The notes beneath the pieces are model-generated. The model saw only the letters and a list, made by a program, of their open reading frames with translations, had not been told where the DNA came from and did no database searches. A stretch of DNA of 51,419 nucleotides from a bacterium (lineage in GTDB: Bacteria > Acidobacteriota > Thermoanaerobaculia > Multivoradales > JAHEKO01), in assembly GCA_024224155.1 (NCBI GenBank), contig JAAENP010000057.1, positions 1-51,419 of the forward strand, read 5' to 3'. Both the position numbers and the translations under genes were made by a program. The number at the start of each line of letters is the position of its first letter. The first letter of the stretch is position 1. Positions 17,901 to 25,232 of the stretch are shown here, piece by piece.

Positions 17901-18231
17901 GGCGCTGGCCCAGGAGATCGGCCAGGGCTTGCTGGTTGAATCCCACCAGGAGAGTGTCGTCGACCTGGAGCAGAGGTGCACGGAACTTGCCCGTGGGCCC
18001 CTTGAGATCGTCGGGGCGAGCTTGGCCACCGGCAATCTCGACGATCTTGCGGCCCCGGCAGACGATGACCCGTGCCGCCGAGCTCAGAATGACGTCGACG
18101 TCGGCTGCGCCGAGAGGATCGACGCGAGACGAGCGCTCGATTCGAGGCTCGCAGCCTGAGGCTCTCAGCACCTCACGGGTGCGCTCGCAGCTCTGTCAGG
18201 ACGGACGGAAGTAGAAAAGCCCGACTTTCAT
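17875..18231 (-). CDS. Probable selenoprotein, ArsC/Spx/glutaredoxin-like, with in-frame UGA (UxxC)
   Basis: Reading from the ATG at 18231 gives MKVGLFYFRPS, then TGA at 18196-18198 (codon 12), then QSCERTREVLRASGCEPR and an uninterrupted thioredoxin-like fold ending at 17875: 118 residues if UGA is decoded. Aligned with Spx/ArsC proteins (YTSPSCTSCRKAKAWL), the UGA falls exactly on the first, reactive Cys of CxxC, giving U-Q-S-C. The C-terminal half (KGPTGKFRAPLLQVDDTLLVGFN) is the cis-Pro/substrate side of the fold. A small hairpin lies 18 bases after the UGA. A conventional start downstream (GTG 18171) would remove strand 1 and the active site. It is divergent from the YtxJ-type gene. Confidence 0.75.
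18168..18182 (-). promoter_or_regulatory. Candidate bacterial SECIS hairpin for the UGA at 18196-18198
   Basis: On the minus strand GCACC-CGTGA-GGTGC forms a 5-bp stem with a pentaloop whose second base is G. Eighteen bases separate the UGA from the loop. Bacterial SECIS elements typically have a small apical loop with G in the first two positions and lie about 16-37 bases after the UGA. The stem is short, and lower-stem pairing is imperfect, so this is supportive rather than decisive. Confidence 0.5.
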
Positions 18232-18347
18232 TTCTGGCCTGACATTGTATGCCGGCCGTTGTTCCGAGGGGCCGGCCTTTGTATGATTACGCCTCCGAGT
18301 CGAGCCGCCGGCTTGACTCAAGCCACCTACAAAGAAGGATAGCCGCC

Positions 18348-18728
18348 ATGGCCGACGCCCAGGAGCTCAGCCGCATCACCACGCTTGCACAACTTGACGA
18401 TCTTCTGGCCGCCTCTTCTGAGCGACTCGTCTGGATTTTCAAGCACAGTCTCATCTGCGGTACTTCGGCCGGCGCCTGGCGTGAGTTCGAGAAGTTTGCC
18501 GCCAGGCAGGCGGACCGGACCACGATCGGAGTGATCGAGATCCAACGGGCCCGGGAGGTCTCGAGAGAGGTCGAAGCGCGTACCGGCCTTCGCCACCAGT
18601 CGCCCCAGGTTCTGGCGATTCGAAGCGGCCGCCCGGTTTGGCACGCGAGCCACTGGGAGATCACCGAGCGGGCTCTGGACGAGGCCGAAGAGATCCACGC
18701 CGAGCTCGAGACCGCGAATCAGGCCTAG
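18348..18728 (+). CDS. YtxJ/BrxC-type monothiol bacilliredoxin family protein
   Basis: A 126-residue thioredoxin-fold protein starting at the ATG at 18348 with AAGGAT eight bases upstream. The single conserved Cys lies in FKHSLICGTSAGA, matching the FKHSxxCxxS signature of the bacillithiol-associated YtxJ family. The cis-Pro side is HQSPQVLAIRSGRPVWHASH. It would reduce or carry mixed disulfides with a low-molecular-weight thiol such as bacillithiol. It is divergent from the candidate selenoprotein (116 bp between starts), so both could share a regulatory region. This strengthens a thiol-redox theme. Confidence 0.85.
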   Translation: MADAQELSRITTLAQLDDLLAASSERLVWIFKHSLICGTSAGAWREFEKFAARQADRTTIGVIEIQRAREVSREVEARTGLRHQSPQVLAIRSGRPVWHASHWEITERALDEAEEIHAELETANQA

Positions 18729-18744
18729 CGCGTCGCCAATCGCA

Positions 18745-19674
18745 GTGCAACTCATTCCGTTCATTCTGACCGGCGTCCTGGTTCTGGCTGGCGCCGCCGG
18801 CACGGGGCCCTCGGCAGATGGTTCCGGTGGCGCTCCTTCGGTGGCCACGCTGGTTGGCGAAGGACGGTTGGACGAGCTCCAACAGACCATCCACGAGGGA
18901 CTGCCACCGGAGGCCGGCCTCATGGCCGCCGTGCGCCACGACTCCGAGGACGCTCTGCGTTTGGTCCTGCAACTCGGAGCGGATCCCAAGGGGCTGCAAG
19001 CTTCGCGGGCCTTGCTGCGGGCTCGGCGCCAGGGCCTCGATCGAACGGCCCGGATCTTGACCGAAGCGGGGGCGAATCTCGAGGGTAGGGATCCCTATGG
19101 AAGGACGCTGCTGATTCTGGCGCTTGAGGAGGAGCCCGTTTCTCGGGTCCAGGCCATCGCATCCGCGGGGGCCGACGTCAACGCCACATCCAACGTCGGC
19201 ACGACCGCGCTGATGGCGGCGGTCGTCAGTGGGTGGCCCCGGAAGGTGAAGACGCTGCTCAGATCAGGTGCCGACATCGAGGCCGAAGATCGAGACGGAT
19301 GGACGGCTCTGTCTTGGGCTGTACGGATGGAGGCGATCGATATCATGCGTCTGCTGCTCGCGCGCGGCGCGGATCCGGACCACGTCGACCGTCTGGGCTG
19401 GACGCCGCTGCTTCTCGCCAGTGCCCAGGCAAACCCGGCGGTGGTTCACGAGTTGTTGGCCCGGGGCGCGAGTCCGAATCTCAAAACGCCAACGGTGGGC
19501 ACGCCCCTGATCCGGGCGGTTCATGGAGGCGACCCCGAGGTTCTCCGGCAGCTGCTTGTCTTCGGTGCCGATCGCCGGCCGCTCTATGGCGGCCGCAATG
19601 CATTCGGTTGGGCGAAGTCTCTCGGCCGGAGCGAGCTTGCCCAGATGCTCGAATGGCGGGGGCCCAAGCGGTGA
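18745..19674 (+). CDS. Exported ankyrin-repeat protein
   Basis: A 309-residue protein starting at GTG 18745, 16 bases after the YtxJ-type stop. Residues 1-18 form a signal-like hydrophobic segment, so it is probably periplasmic. Seven or so ankyrin repeats follow, with the typical G-A-D/N-x-x and T-A/P-L signatures (SAGADVNATSNVGTTALMAA, SGADIEAEDRDGWTALSWA, RGADPDHVDRLGWTPLLLA). The first repeats are more degenerate. Ankyrin stacks are protein-binding modules; the partner is unknown. The stop overlaps the start of the SGNH gene (GTGA), so they are coupled. Confidence 0.8.
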   Translation: MQLIPFILTGVLVLAGAAGTGPSADGSGGAPSVATLVGEGRLDELQQTIHEGLPPEAGLMAAVRHDSEDALRLVLQLGADPKGLQASRALLRARRQGLDRTARILTEAGANLEGRDPYGRTLLILALEEEPVSRVQAIASAGADVNATSNVGTTALMAAVVSGWPRKVKTLLRSGADIEAEDRDGWTALSWAVRMEAIDIMRLLLARGADPDHVDRLGWTPLLLASAQANPAVVHELLARGASPNLKTPTVGTPLIRAVHGGDPEVLRQLLVFGADRRPLYGGRNAFGWAKSLGRSELAQMLEWRGPKR

Positions 19675-20651
19675 GAGCACGTCTTTTCAAACTCCTGCTG
19701 CTTCTGGCCGGCGTCGCCCTCGCGCTGATCGTGGCCGAGCATGGACTGAGGCTCATGGGCTGGGAGTACAAGCCCCTGAGCGTCCATGTGCGGGATCGAG
19801 AGGATGCCCGTGGTTTCCATTTGTTCGACGACGACCACTTCGTCTACGATCCGCGGCTGCTTTGGCGACCCAAGGCGAGCTTTGGAGTGTTCAATTCGCA
19901 GGGCTTCCGCGGCCCCGAAGTCTCGCGCCGTCGGTCGGAGGGGGAACTCCGGATCGTCACGGTCGGTGATTCCAACACACTGGGATGGGCGGGCGAAAAC
20001 GGCGCCAATTGGCCCGAAGCACTTGGCCAGAGGTTGACGTCGATGGGTACAAGGGTCACGGTGGTCAACGCCGGTGTCTGGGGCTACTCCTCGGCGCAGG
20101 GCCTCGAGCGGCTCGAAGAGGTCTTGCCGTATCAGCCGGACCTCGTGCTGGTCAGCTTCGGAGCGAACGATGCCCACAGGGTCAGCCGCTCGGACCGGGA
20201 ATTCGCCGAGGCCTCACAGTGGCTTCGTCGCATCACGCGCTGGCTCACGCACTTCCGGCTCGGCCAGCTGGCGGCCGTGAGCGTGCGCGGCGATTCCCCG
20301 ACCGGGGAGCTCAATCCCCGAGTGCCGCTCGACAAGTACCGCCAGAACCTGACACAGATGTCCGTCATGATCAGGTCGACCGGCGCGGAGCCGGTCTTCC
20401 TGACCAGGCCGTTCACAGGATCGATCAACGATCCGCTGGTATGGAAGAACTTCGCCTTCGACTACAACGCGGCGACGGTAGAGATCGCCGCTCAGCAGGC
20501 GGCGATGGTCGTCGACCTCTACAGCTACTTCAAGGGCCGCCCGGAGTTCTTCAGCGACGAGTCACACTTCACCGCCGACGGCCATCGGTTGGCGGCCGCG
20601 ATCGTCGCCGATCATCTGAAGCCGTATCTCGGCGATCTCAAGCGAGAGTAA
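19671..20651 (+). CDS. Membrane-anchored SGNH/GDSL hydrolase
   Basis: A 326-residue protein starting at GTG 19671, which overlaps the ankyrin stop. An N-terminal membrane helix (residues about 5-24) anchors it with the catalytic part outside. SGNH blocks are present: block I TVGDSNTLGW (Ser), block II Gly near NAGVWGYSS, block III SFGANDAHR (Asn) and block V DESHFTADGH (Asp, His). Such enzymes commonly esterify or de-esterify surface polysaccharides, although AlgX/DltD-like relatives also exist. The 3' end overlaps the convergent cysQ gene by 14 bases. Confidence 0.82.
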   Translation: MRARLFKLLLLLAGVALALIVAEHGLRLMGWEYKPLSVHVRDREDARGFHLFDDDHFVYDPRLLWRPKASFGVFNSQGFRGPEVSRRRSEGELRIVTVGDSNTLGWAGENGANWPEALGQRLTSMGTRVTVVNAGVWGYSSAQGLERLEEVLPYQPDLVLVSFGANDAHRVSRSDREFAEASQWLRRITRWLTHFRLGQLAAVSVRGDSPTGELNPRVPLDKYRQNLTQMSVMIRSTGAEPVFLTRPFTGSINDPLVWKNFAFDYNAATVEIAAQQAAMVVDLYSYFKGRPEFFSDESHFTADGHRLAAAIVADHLKPYLGDLKRE

Positions 20652-21414
20652 ACGTTTCATCCTCGAAGAGACCGTCGGTGCCAGCGCCGAGTGCCGCCAG
20701 ACCCGGTAGCTTGAGATCGGCGCGGTTGAACGTCGGTTCACCCTGCCCGGGAATGAAAACCCGTCCCCCGGCCGCGTTGACCAGCGCCGTGCCGGCCGCG
20801 ACGTCCCACTCGTGCTTGGGTACGAGGGTCCATGTCGCGTCGACCAGACCGGCGGCGACCAGCCCCATCTTGAGAGCGACCGATCCCATCGGCCGGAGCT
20901 CCCAGCTGCGCTGCTCGTACTGAGCCCACTCGCCCCGCCTGATTTCACTCCGGCTGGCCAGGACCACCGTGTCTTCCGGCGCGGTCGTTCCCCGAGGCGA
21001 GACCGGGTCTCCGTTCAGGGTGACCCCGGTTTCGAGCGACCCGATGATCTTCTGCTTCCTCGACGGACTCAGGATTCCGCCGGCCACTGCCTGGCCGTCG
21101 ACGACGAAACCCACCGACACGCACCATTCCGGAATCCCTTGAACGAACTCGCGAGTTCCGTCGATCGGATCGACCACCCACAGACGACGGCTCGTTACTC
21201 GCGCCGGATCGTCCTTGGTCTCCTCGGAGAGCCAGGCCTCGCCGGCACGGGGCAGAACTCGAAGCAGCGCCTCGTTCACCGCCAGATCGGCTTCGGTGAC
21301 GGGGTCGTTTCCTGCCTTGAGTGTCGCCTCTATCTGACCGGCGGTGAAGTTCTCGAGCACGCCCGCGGCCTCATCGAGGGCGCTGCTGATGCGATTCAGG
21401 ATCTCCGAGCTCAA
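20638..21414 (-). CDS. cysQ: 3'(2'),5'-bisphosphate nucleotidase, CysQ-like inositol monophosphatase family
   Basis: A metal-dependent phosphatase of 258 residues. Its motifs are the FIG superfamily ones: GNDPVTEADLAVN, SEETKDD, WVVDPIDGTREFVQGIPEW and, late, HEWDVAAGTALVNAAGG. It most likely converts PAP to AMP, clearing the by-product of sulfotransferases. I start it at TTG 21414, which overlaps the sat-cysC stop (TTGA); the in-frame sequence further upstream reads through another gene in the wrong frame. Coupling to PAPS synthesis makes the CysQ role more likely than inositol phosphatase. Confidence 0.88.
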   Translation of the reverse strand: MSSEILNRISSALDEAAGVLENFTAGQIEATLKAGNDPVTEADLAVNEALLRVLPRAGEAWLSEETKDDPARVTSRRLWVVDPIDGTREFVQGIPEWCVSVGFVVDGQAVAGGILSPSRKQKIIGSLETGVTLNGDPVSPRGTTAPEDTVVLASRSEIRRGEWAQYEQRSWELRPMGSVALKMGLVAAGLVDATWTLVPKHEWDVAAGTALVNAAGGRVFIPGQGEPTFNRADLKLPGLAALGAGTDGLFEDETFTLA

Positions 21415-23132
21415 GCGTGGTCCTCGTGAGGACCGTCCAGGAAACCCTCCTGACGAAGGTGGTCGACGATCTTCTGCGCCGCGCGCTCGGCGGTGAGCTC
21501 GCCGGTATCGATCACTACCTCGGCAGATTCCGGCACCTCGTACGGGTCGTCGATGCCCGTGAACTCCTTGATCAGGCCCGCTCGCGCTTTGGCATAGAGA
21601 CCCTTGCGGTCGCGAGTTTCGCAGACTTCGAGAGGCGTGGAGACGTGAACCTCGATGAAGCCACCGTGGTGCTCTATCAACTCGCGAACGCGTCGCCGCG
21701 TGCTCGAGTAGGGAGCGATCGGTGCGCATACCGCCGCGCCGCGATTCTTGGTGATCTCGCTGGCCACGAACCCGATGCGCTGGATGTTGAGGTCGCGATG
21801 CTCTTTTGAGAAACCCAGCTCGCTCGAGAGGTTCTTGCGGACGATGTCGCCGTCGAGAAGGGTCACGGGGCGGTCGTCCATTTCCATCAACTTCGCGATC
21901 AGGATCTGGGCCACGGTCGACTTGCCCGAGCCCGAGAGCCCGGTGAAAAACACGGTGTAGCCCTGCCGCAATCTGGGTGGGAATCGGCGCCTCAGGGCGT
22001 CGATCACCTCGGGATAGGAGAACCACTCCGGAATGTCGGCGCCCTCGCGGAGCCGACGGCGCAGCTCGGTACCCGAAAGATCGAGGATCTTCTCGTCCTC
22101 TTTCACCTCGGGTCGCGGCAAGTACTCTCCACGGTTCTCGGAATAGACGACCTCCTGGAAGGGAACCAGCTCGATCCCGGACTCCTCCGAGTGCTTTGCA
22201 ACCAGCTCCTGGGCGTCGTAGGGCCCGTAGAAGGAATTGCCGTCGCGGTCGCGCGGCCCGGCGTGGTCTCGTCCGACGATGAAATGAGTACAGCCGTAAT
22301 TGCGCCGGATCAGCGCGTGCCAGAGCGCCTCGCGAGGTCCACCCATACGCATGGCCAGGGGCAGCAGGCTCAGCGCCGCCATCTGGGGCGGCAGCTGGGC
22401 AACAACGGCCTCGTAACAGCGAACCCGGGAGAAATAGTCCACGTCTCCCGGGCTGGTGCGACCCACCACGGGATGAATGAGAATCTTGGCGCCCTTGTCG
22501 AGGGCCGCTCGACGGGTGAGCTCGACGTGAGCTCGGTGCATCGGATTGCGGGTCTGGAAGGCCACGATCCGGTCCCAGCCGCGTCGCTCGAACTCCGCGC
22601 GCAGTTGCTCCGGCGTGTGGCGATGATGGCGATAGGTGTGGTGTGGTGGCAGCTCCAGACCTTCCAGCTTGCCGCCGACGTAGATCGGGTGAGTCTCCTG
22701 CATGAGCTGGAACACGCCGGGGTGATCTTCGTTGTCGGTTCCGAATACGGCTACCGCTTCGGCTCGCCGGTCGGGTGTCCAGATGTCCTCGATGGTCAGG
22801 ATCGCCAGCACCATGCCCTCGGGATGGCGCAGCGCGACCCGATCTCCCGGTGAGAGGGTTGTGGCGAAGTCCTCGGTGACATCGAGCATGATCGGCATCG
22901 GCCACAGGGCGCCGTTGGCAAGCCGAAGGTCACTGCAAACACTCTCGTAATCGGCCTTGGAGAGATAGCCGGATAGGGGGGAGAAGGCGCCGTTGAGCAG
23001 CAGCTCGCTGTCCCAGATCTGGCGGAAGTTCAGATCCCACGAGGGAAGGCGAACTGCTTCCTTCTTGAGTTCGGTAATGCGATCGTCGTCGACGAGCAAT
23101 GGGCGAAGTTCATGTGTTGCGACAGATGTCAT
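21411..23132 (-). CDS. sat-cysC: Bifunctional sulfate adenylyltransferase / adenylylsulfate kinase
   Basis: A 573-residue fusion that makes APS and then PAPS from sulfate. The N-terminal sulfurylase (about 1-390) has QTRNPMHRAH, where ATP sulfurylases bind the phosphates, and GRDHAGPRDRDG. The C-terminal APS kinase (about 395-573) has the P-loop GLSGSGKST, then LDGDIVRKNLSSELGFSKEHR and GLYAKARAG. The kinase domain looks active rather than a regulatory remnant. The ATG at 23132 follows GGAAAG; a TTG at 23144 would add four residues. It is translationally coupled to cysQ. No sulfotransferase or reductase gene is in the window. Confidence 0.95.
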   Translation of the reverse strand: MTSVATHELRPLLVDDDRITELKKEAVRLPSWDLNFRQIWDSELLLNGAFSPLSGYLSKADYESVCSDLRLANGALWPMPIMLDVTEDFATTLSPGDRVALRHPEGMVLAILTIEDIWTPDRRAEAVAVFGTDNEDHPGVFQLMQETHPIYVGGKLEGLELPPHHTYRHHRHTPEQLRAEFERRGWDRIVAFQTRNPMHRAHVELTRRAALDKGAKILIHPVVGRTSPGDVDYFSRVRCYEAVVAQLPPQMAALSLLPLAMRMGGPREALWHALIRRNYGCTHFIVGRDHAGPRDRDGNSFYGPYDAQELVAKHSEESGIELVPFQEVVYSENRGEYLPRPEVKEDEKILDLSGTELRRRLREGADIPEWFSYPEVIDALRRRFPPRLRQGYTVFFTGLSGSGKSTVAQILIAKLMEMDDRPVTLLDGDIVRKNLSSELGFSKEHRDLNIQRIGFVASEITKNRGAAVCAPIAPYSSTRRRVRELIEHHGGFIEVHVSTPLEVCETRDRKGLYAKARAGLIKEFTGIDDPYEVPESAEVVIDTGELTAERAAQKIVDHLRQEGFLDGPHEDHA

Positions 23133-23228
23133 CTTTCTTTCCAACCTGAGTTGTTTTTGAGGAGTGTTGGTCCGCGCGAGGCGGTCCGATGAAGCCGCAA
23201 TATAGCAGGAATGCGTGAGAAGGTCAGG

Positions 23229-24242
23229 CTAGCGGGGAGGTGTCGAGACGCGTAGAAGCTCGGCCCGGGCCTCGCTCCGAACCTCGAAGGCGCCGAGATC
23301 TGCCGGCAGAAGCGCCCACGAGACCGACTCTAGATCCACCGCGCCGCGTCGGGAGGAGATCGTGGCGGTTCCCGAAAGCGCTCCCCAGATCTCGAAGGTC
23401 GAGCCGTCGCACTCGGCTCGGTAGCCGGCGGTGTCCAGGCGCAGCCTCTCGGTGCGGAAGTAGGGGCAGTCCACCAGAAGCTCCCGGGTGGCGGCGCCGG
23501 CCTCCAGTTGCTCCGGCTCGACCGTGCCCGGCCGTACCGACTCGAAGTTCGTGACTTCGAGGGCTCGCTCGAGACGAAGCGATCGACCTTGGTCCGAGGA
23601 GTCCTGTCGGCCCCAGTCGTATACGCGGTAGGTGACGTCGCTGGTCTGCTGGATTTCGGCCAGCACCAGCCCTGGCCCGATTGCGTGAACGGTGCCCGCC
23701 GGAACGAAGAAGACGTCACCTTGCCGGGCGGGCACGCGCTGGAGCAGTGTCTCGAGCTCGTCCCGCTCTAGAGCCTCGGCCAGAGCCCCGATGTTGGTGG
23801 GTCGATCGAATCCCAGGATGATCTCGGCGTCCGGAGCAGCGTGCAACACCACCCACATTTCGGTCTTGCCGAGATCGTCTTCGTGTTTGCGGGCGTAGGC
23901 ATCGCCGGGATGCACCTGTACCGAGAGCCATTCGTTGGCGTCCAGAAGCTTGATCAGAAGTGGAAAGCGATCTCGGTCTACGGCGGACCGATTGCGGCTT
24001 CCGACCAGCCGGGGCCCGTAGGCGCGCAACAGCTCACGAATCGTCGCTCCCTCCCAGGCGCCCCCGGTTACGGCGGTCTCTCCGTTGGGATGATCGGAGA
24101 TTTCCCAGCTCTCGGCGATGGTCCCCTCGGGGAGGTTGCGTCCGAGCAGCCGCTCGAGATCGCGACCTCCCCAGACATAGTCCTTGAGCACCGGTCGAAA
24201 CCGCAAGGGTCCGAGAGGAGCGAGTTCTATTCCGGTCGCCAT
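23229..24242 (-). CDS. manA: Mannose-6-phosphate isomerase, class I
   Basis: Interconverts fructose-6-phosphate and mannose-6-phosphate, feeding GDP-mannose synthesis. The 337-residue length matches the short Bacillus-type class. The zinc/active-site motifs are VQVHPGDAYARKHE, GKTEMWVVLHA and PAGTVHAIGPGLVLAEIQQT, followed by TYRVYDWGRQD. The C-terminal cupin part ends normally. About 100 bases separate it from sat-cysC on the same strand. gmd, 3 kb away, would use GDP-mannose, so this enzyme may support the same sugar pathway. Confidence 0.93.
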   Translation of the reverse strand: MATGIELAPLGPLRFRPVLKDYVWGGRDLERLLGRNLPEGTIAESWEISDHPNGETAVTGGAWEGATIRELLRAYGPRLVGSRNRSAVDRDRFPLLIKLLDANEWLSVQVHPGDAYARKHEDDLGKTEMWVVLHAAPDAEIILGFDRPTNIGALAEALERDELETLLQRVPARQGDVFFVPAGTVHAIGPGLVLAEIQQTSDVTYRVYDWGRQDSSDQGRSLRLERALEVTNFESVRPGTVEPEQLEAGAATRELLVDCPYFRTERLRLDTAGYRAECDGSTFEIWGALSGTATISSRRGAVDLESVSWALLPADLGAFEVRSEARAELLRVSTPPR

Positions 24243-24565
24243 CGAGCGGCCAGCAGGCTAGCACAAGCTGCCGGTTGCGTTTGGCTGTCTGGTTGTGTGT
24301 TAATCTTTCAGGCGGTGCGTTTGCAGCCTTTCATCGCCTCCACCGGCCCGCACCCTGTGCCGGTATCGACCTATCCTCTTGCCGATGCGTTCCCGGCCGT
24401 GCCGGCGAACGCTCCCGCATGAAGCAACCGGCTTTGAACTTGTCGTGAGGCTGCAGCCGTCTGAGAGACGGGACGCCGATTCTGGAATCGGCGGAGGGCA
24501 ATCGTGGCAGACGCGCGCGATCGCGGTGTCTGACGTGCATCTGACGGATCGAAAGGAGCAGGATC
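24243..24565 (+). other. infC leader / intergenic region with one strong hairpin
   Basis: This is about 320 bases between divergent manA and infC. I see no coding region. CGCCGATT-CTGG-AATCGGCG (24474-24493) is an 8-bp perfect hairpin about 70 bases before infC, followed by no T-tract. The stretch AAAGGAG at 24553-24559 is the infC ribosome binding site. A promoter could not be fixed with confidence. thrS, usually upstream of infC, is absent. Confidence 0.45.
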
Positions 24566-25222
24566 ATACCTAGAGGAAAACGATTTCGAAGGCCACCGGT
24601 TCCGGTGGATCGAACTCGGGTCAATCACCATATTCGGAAGAGCCCGGTTCGGTTGATTGACCATGATGGAACTCAGGTCGGCGTAGTCCCGGTCGAAGAG
24701 GCCAGGAAACGAGCCGAAGCGGTGGGCCTGGATCTCGTAGAGGTGGGAGCCAACGCGGATCCGCCCGTCGTCAAGATTCTCGACTGGGGCAAGCTCAAGT
24801 ACGAGCGCGAGAAGCAAGCTCGCGAGGCACGCAAGAAGACCCACACGATCGAAGTCAAAGAGGTCAAGTACCGGCCCAATATCGACAAGCACGACATGGA
24901 GCGCAAGACGGACCGTGTCATGGGCTTCCTGCGCAAGGGCAAGAAAGTCAAAGTGACCGTTTTCTTCCGCTATCGCCAACTGCGCAGGCCGGAGCTGGGC
25001 GCCGAGATTCTCGACTTCCTGACCCAGACCGTCGAGGGACTGGGCGTGGTCGAGTCCCGCACCAAGCTGGAATCCCGGCGAATGGTGATGGTGATCGCAC
25101 CGGTGGCGCAGGACAAGCGGGAGGCGGCCGCCAAGACCAAGCAGAAAGCGGAGTCCTCCGAGGCCGACAAGAAGGCGGCGAAGCCGGCCTCGGACGAGTC
25201 AGGGAAAGAACCGTCGGTCTAG
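24566..25222 (+). CDS. infC: Translation initiation factor IF-3 with non-canonical start
   Basis: IF-3 of about 218 residues. Recognisable blocks: RVNHHIRKSPVRLIDHDGTQ, GLDLVEVGANADPPVVKILD, KYEREKQAREARKK and the C-domain VKVTVFFRYRQLRRPELG. A Lys/Ala-rich tail of about 40 residues follows. The first ATG/GTG/TTG in frame is GTG 24605, but that would delete the conserved PRGKRFRR stretch, which matches the E. coli N-terminus (MKGGKR). Upstream, only ATA (24566) or ATC (24563) can serve, placed correctly after AAAGGAG; an in-frame stop lies at 24542. IF-3 autoregulates by rejecting such starts. rpmI and rplT do not follow. Confidence 0.9.
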   Translation: MPRGKRFRRPPVPVDRTRVNHHIRKSPVRLIDHDGTQVGVVPVEEARKRAEAVGLDLVEVGANADPPVVKILDWGKLKYEREKQAREARKKTHTIEVKEVKYRPNIDKHDMERKTDRVMGFLRKGKKVKVTVFFRYRQLRRPELGAEILDFLTQTVEGLGVVESRTKLESRRMVMVIAPVAQDKREAAAKTKQKAESSEADKKAAKPASDESGKEPSV

Positions 25223-25232
25223 CCCGGTCCCT

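Noticed and set aside
21415-22905. Upstream extension of the cysQ frame to 755 residues
   Set aside because: The extra 497 residues are the wrong frame of sat-cysC; true cysQ homology begins at TTG 21414.
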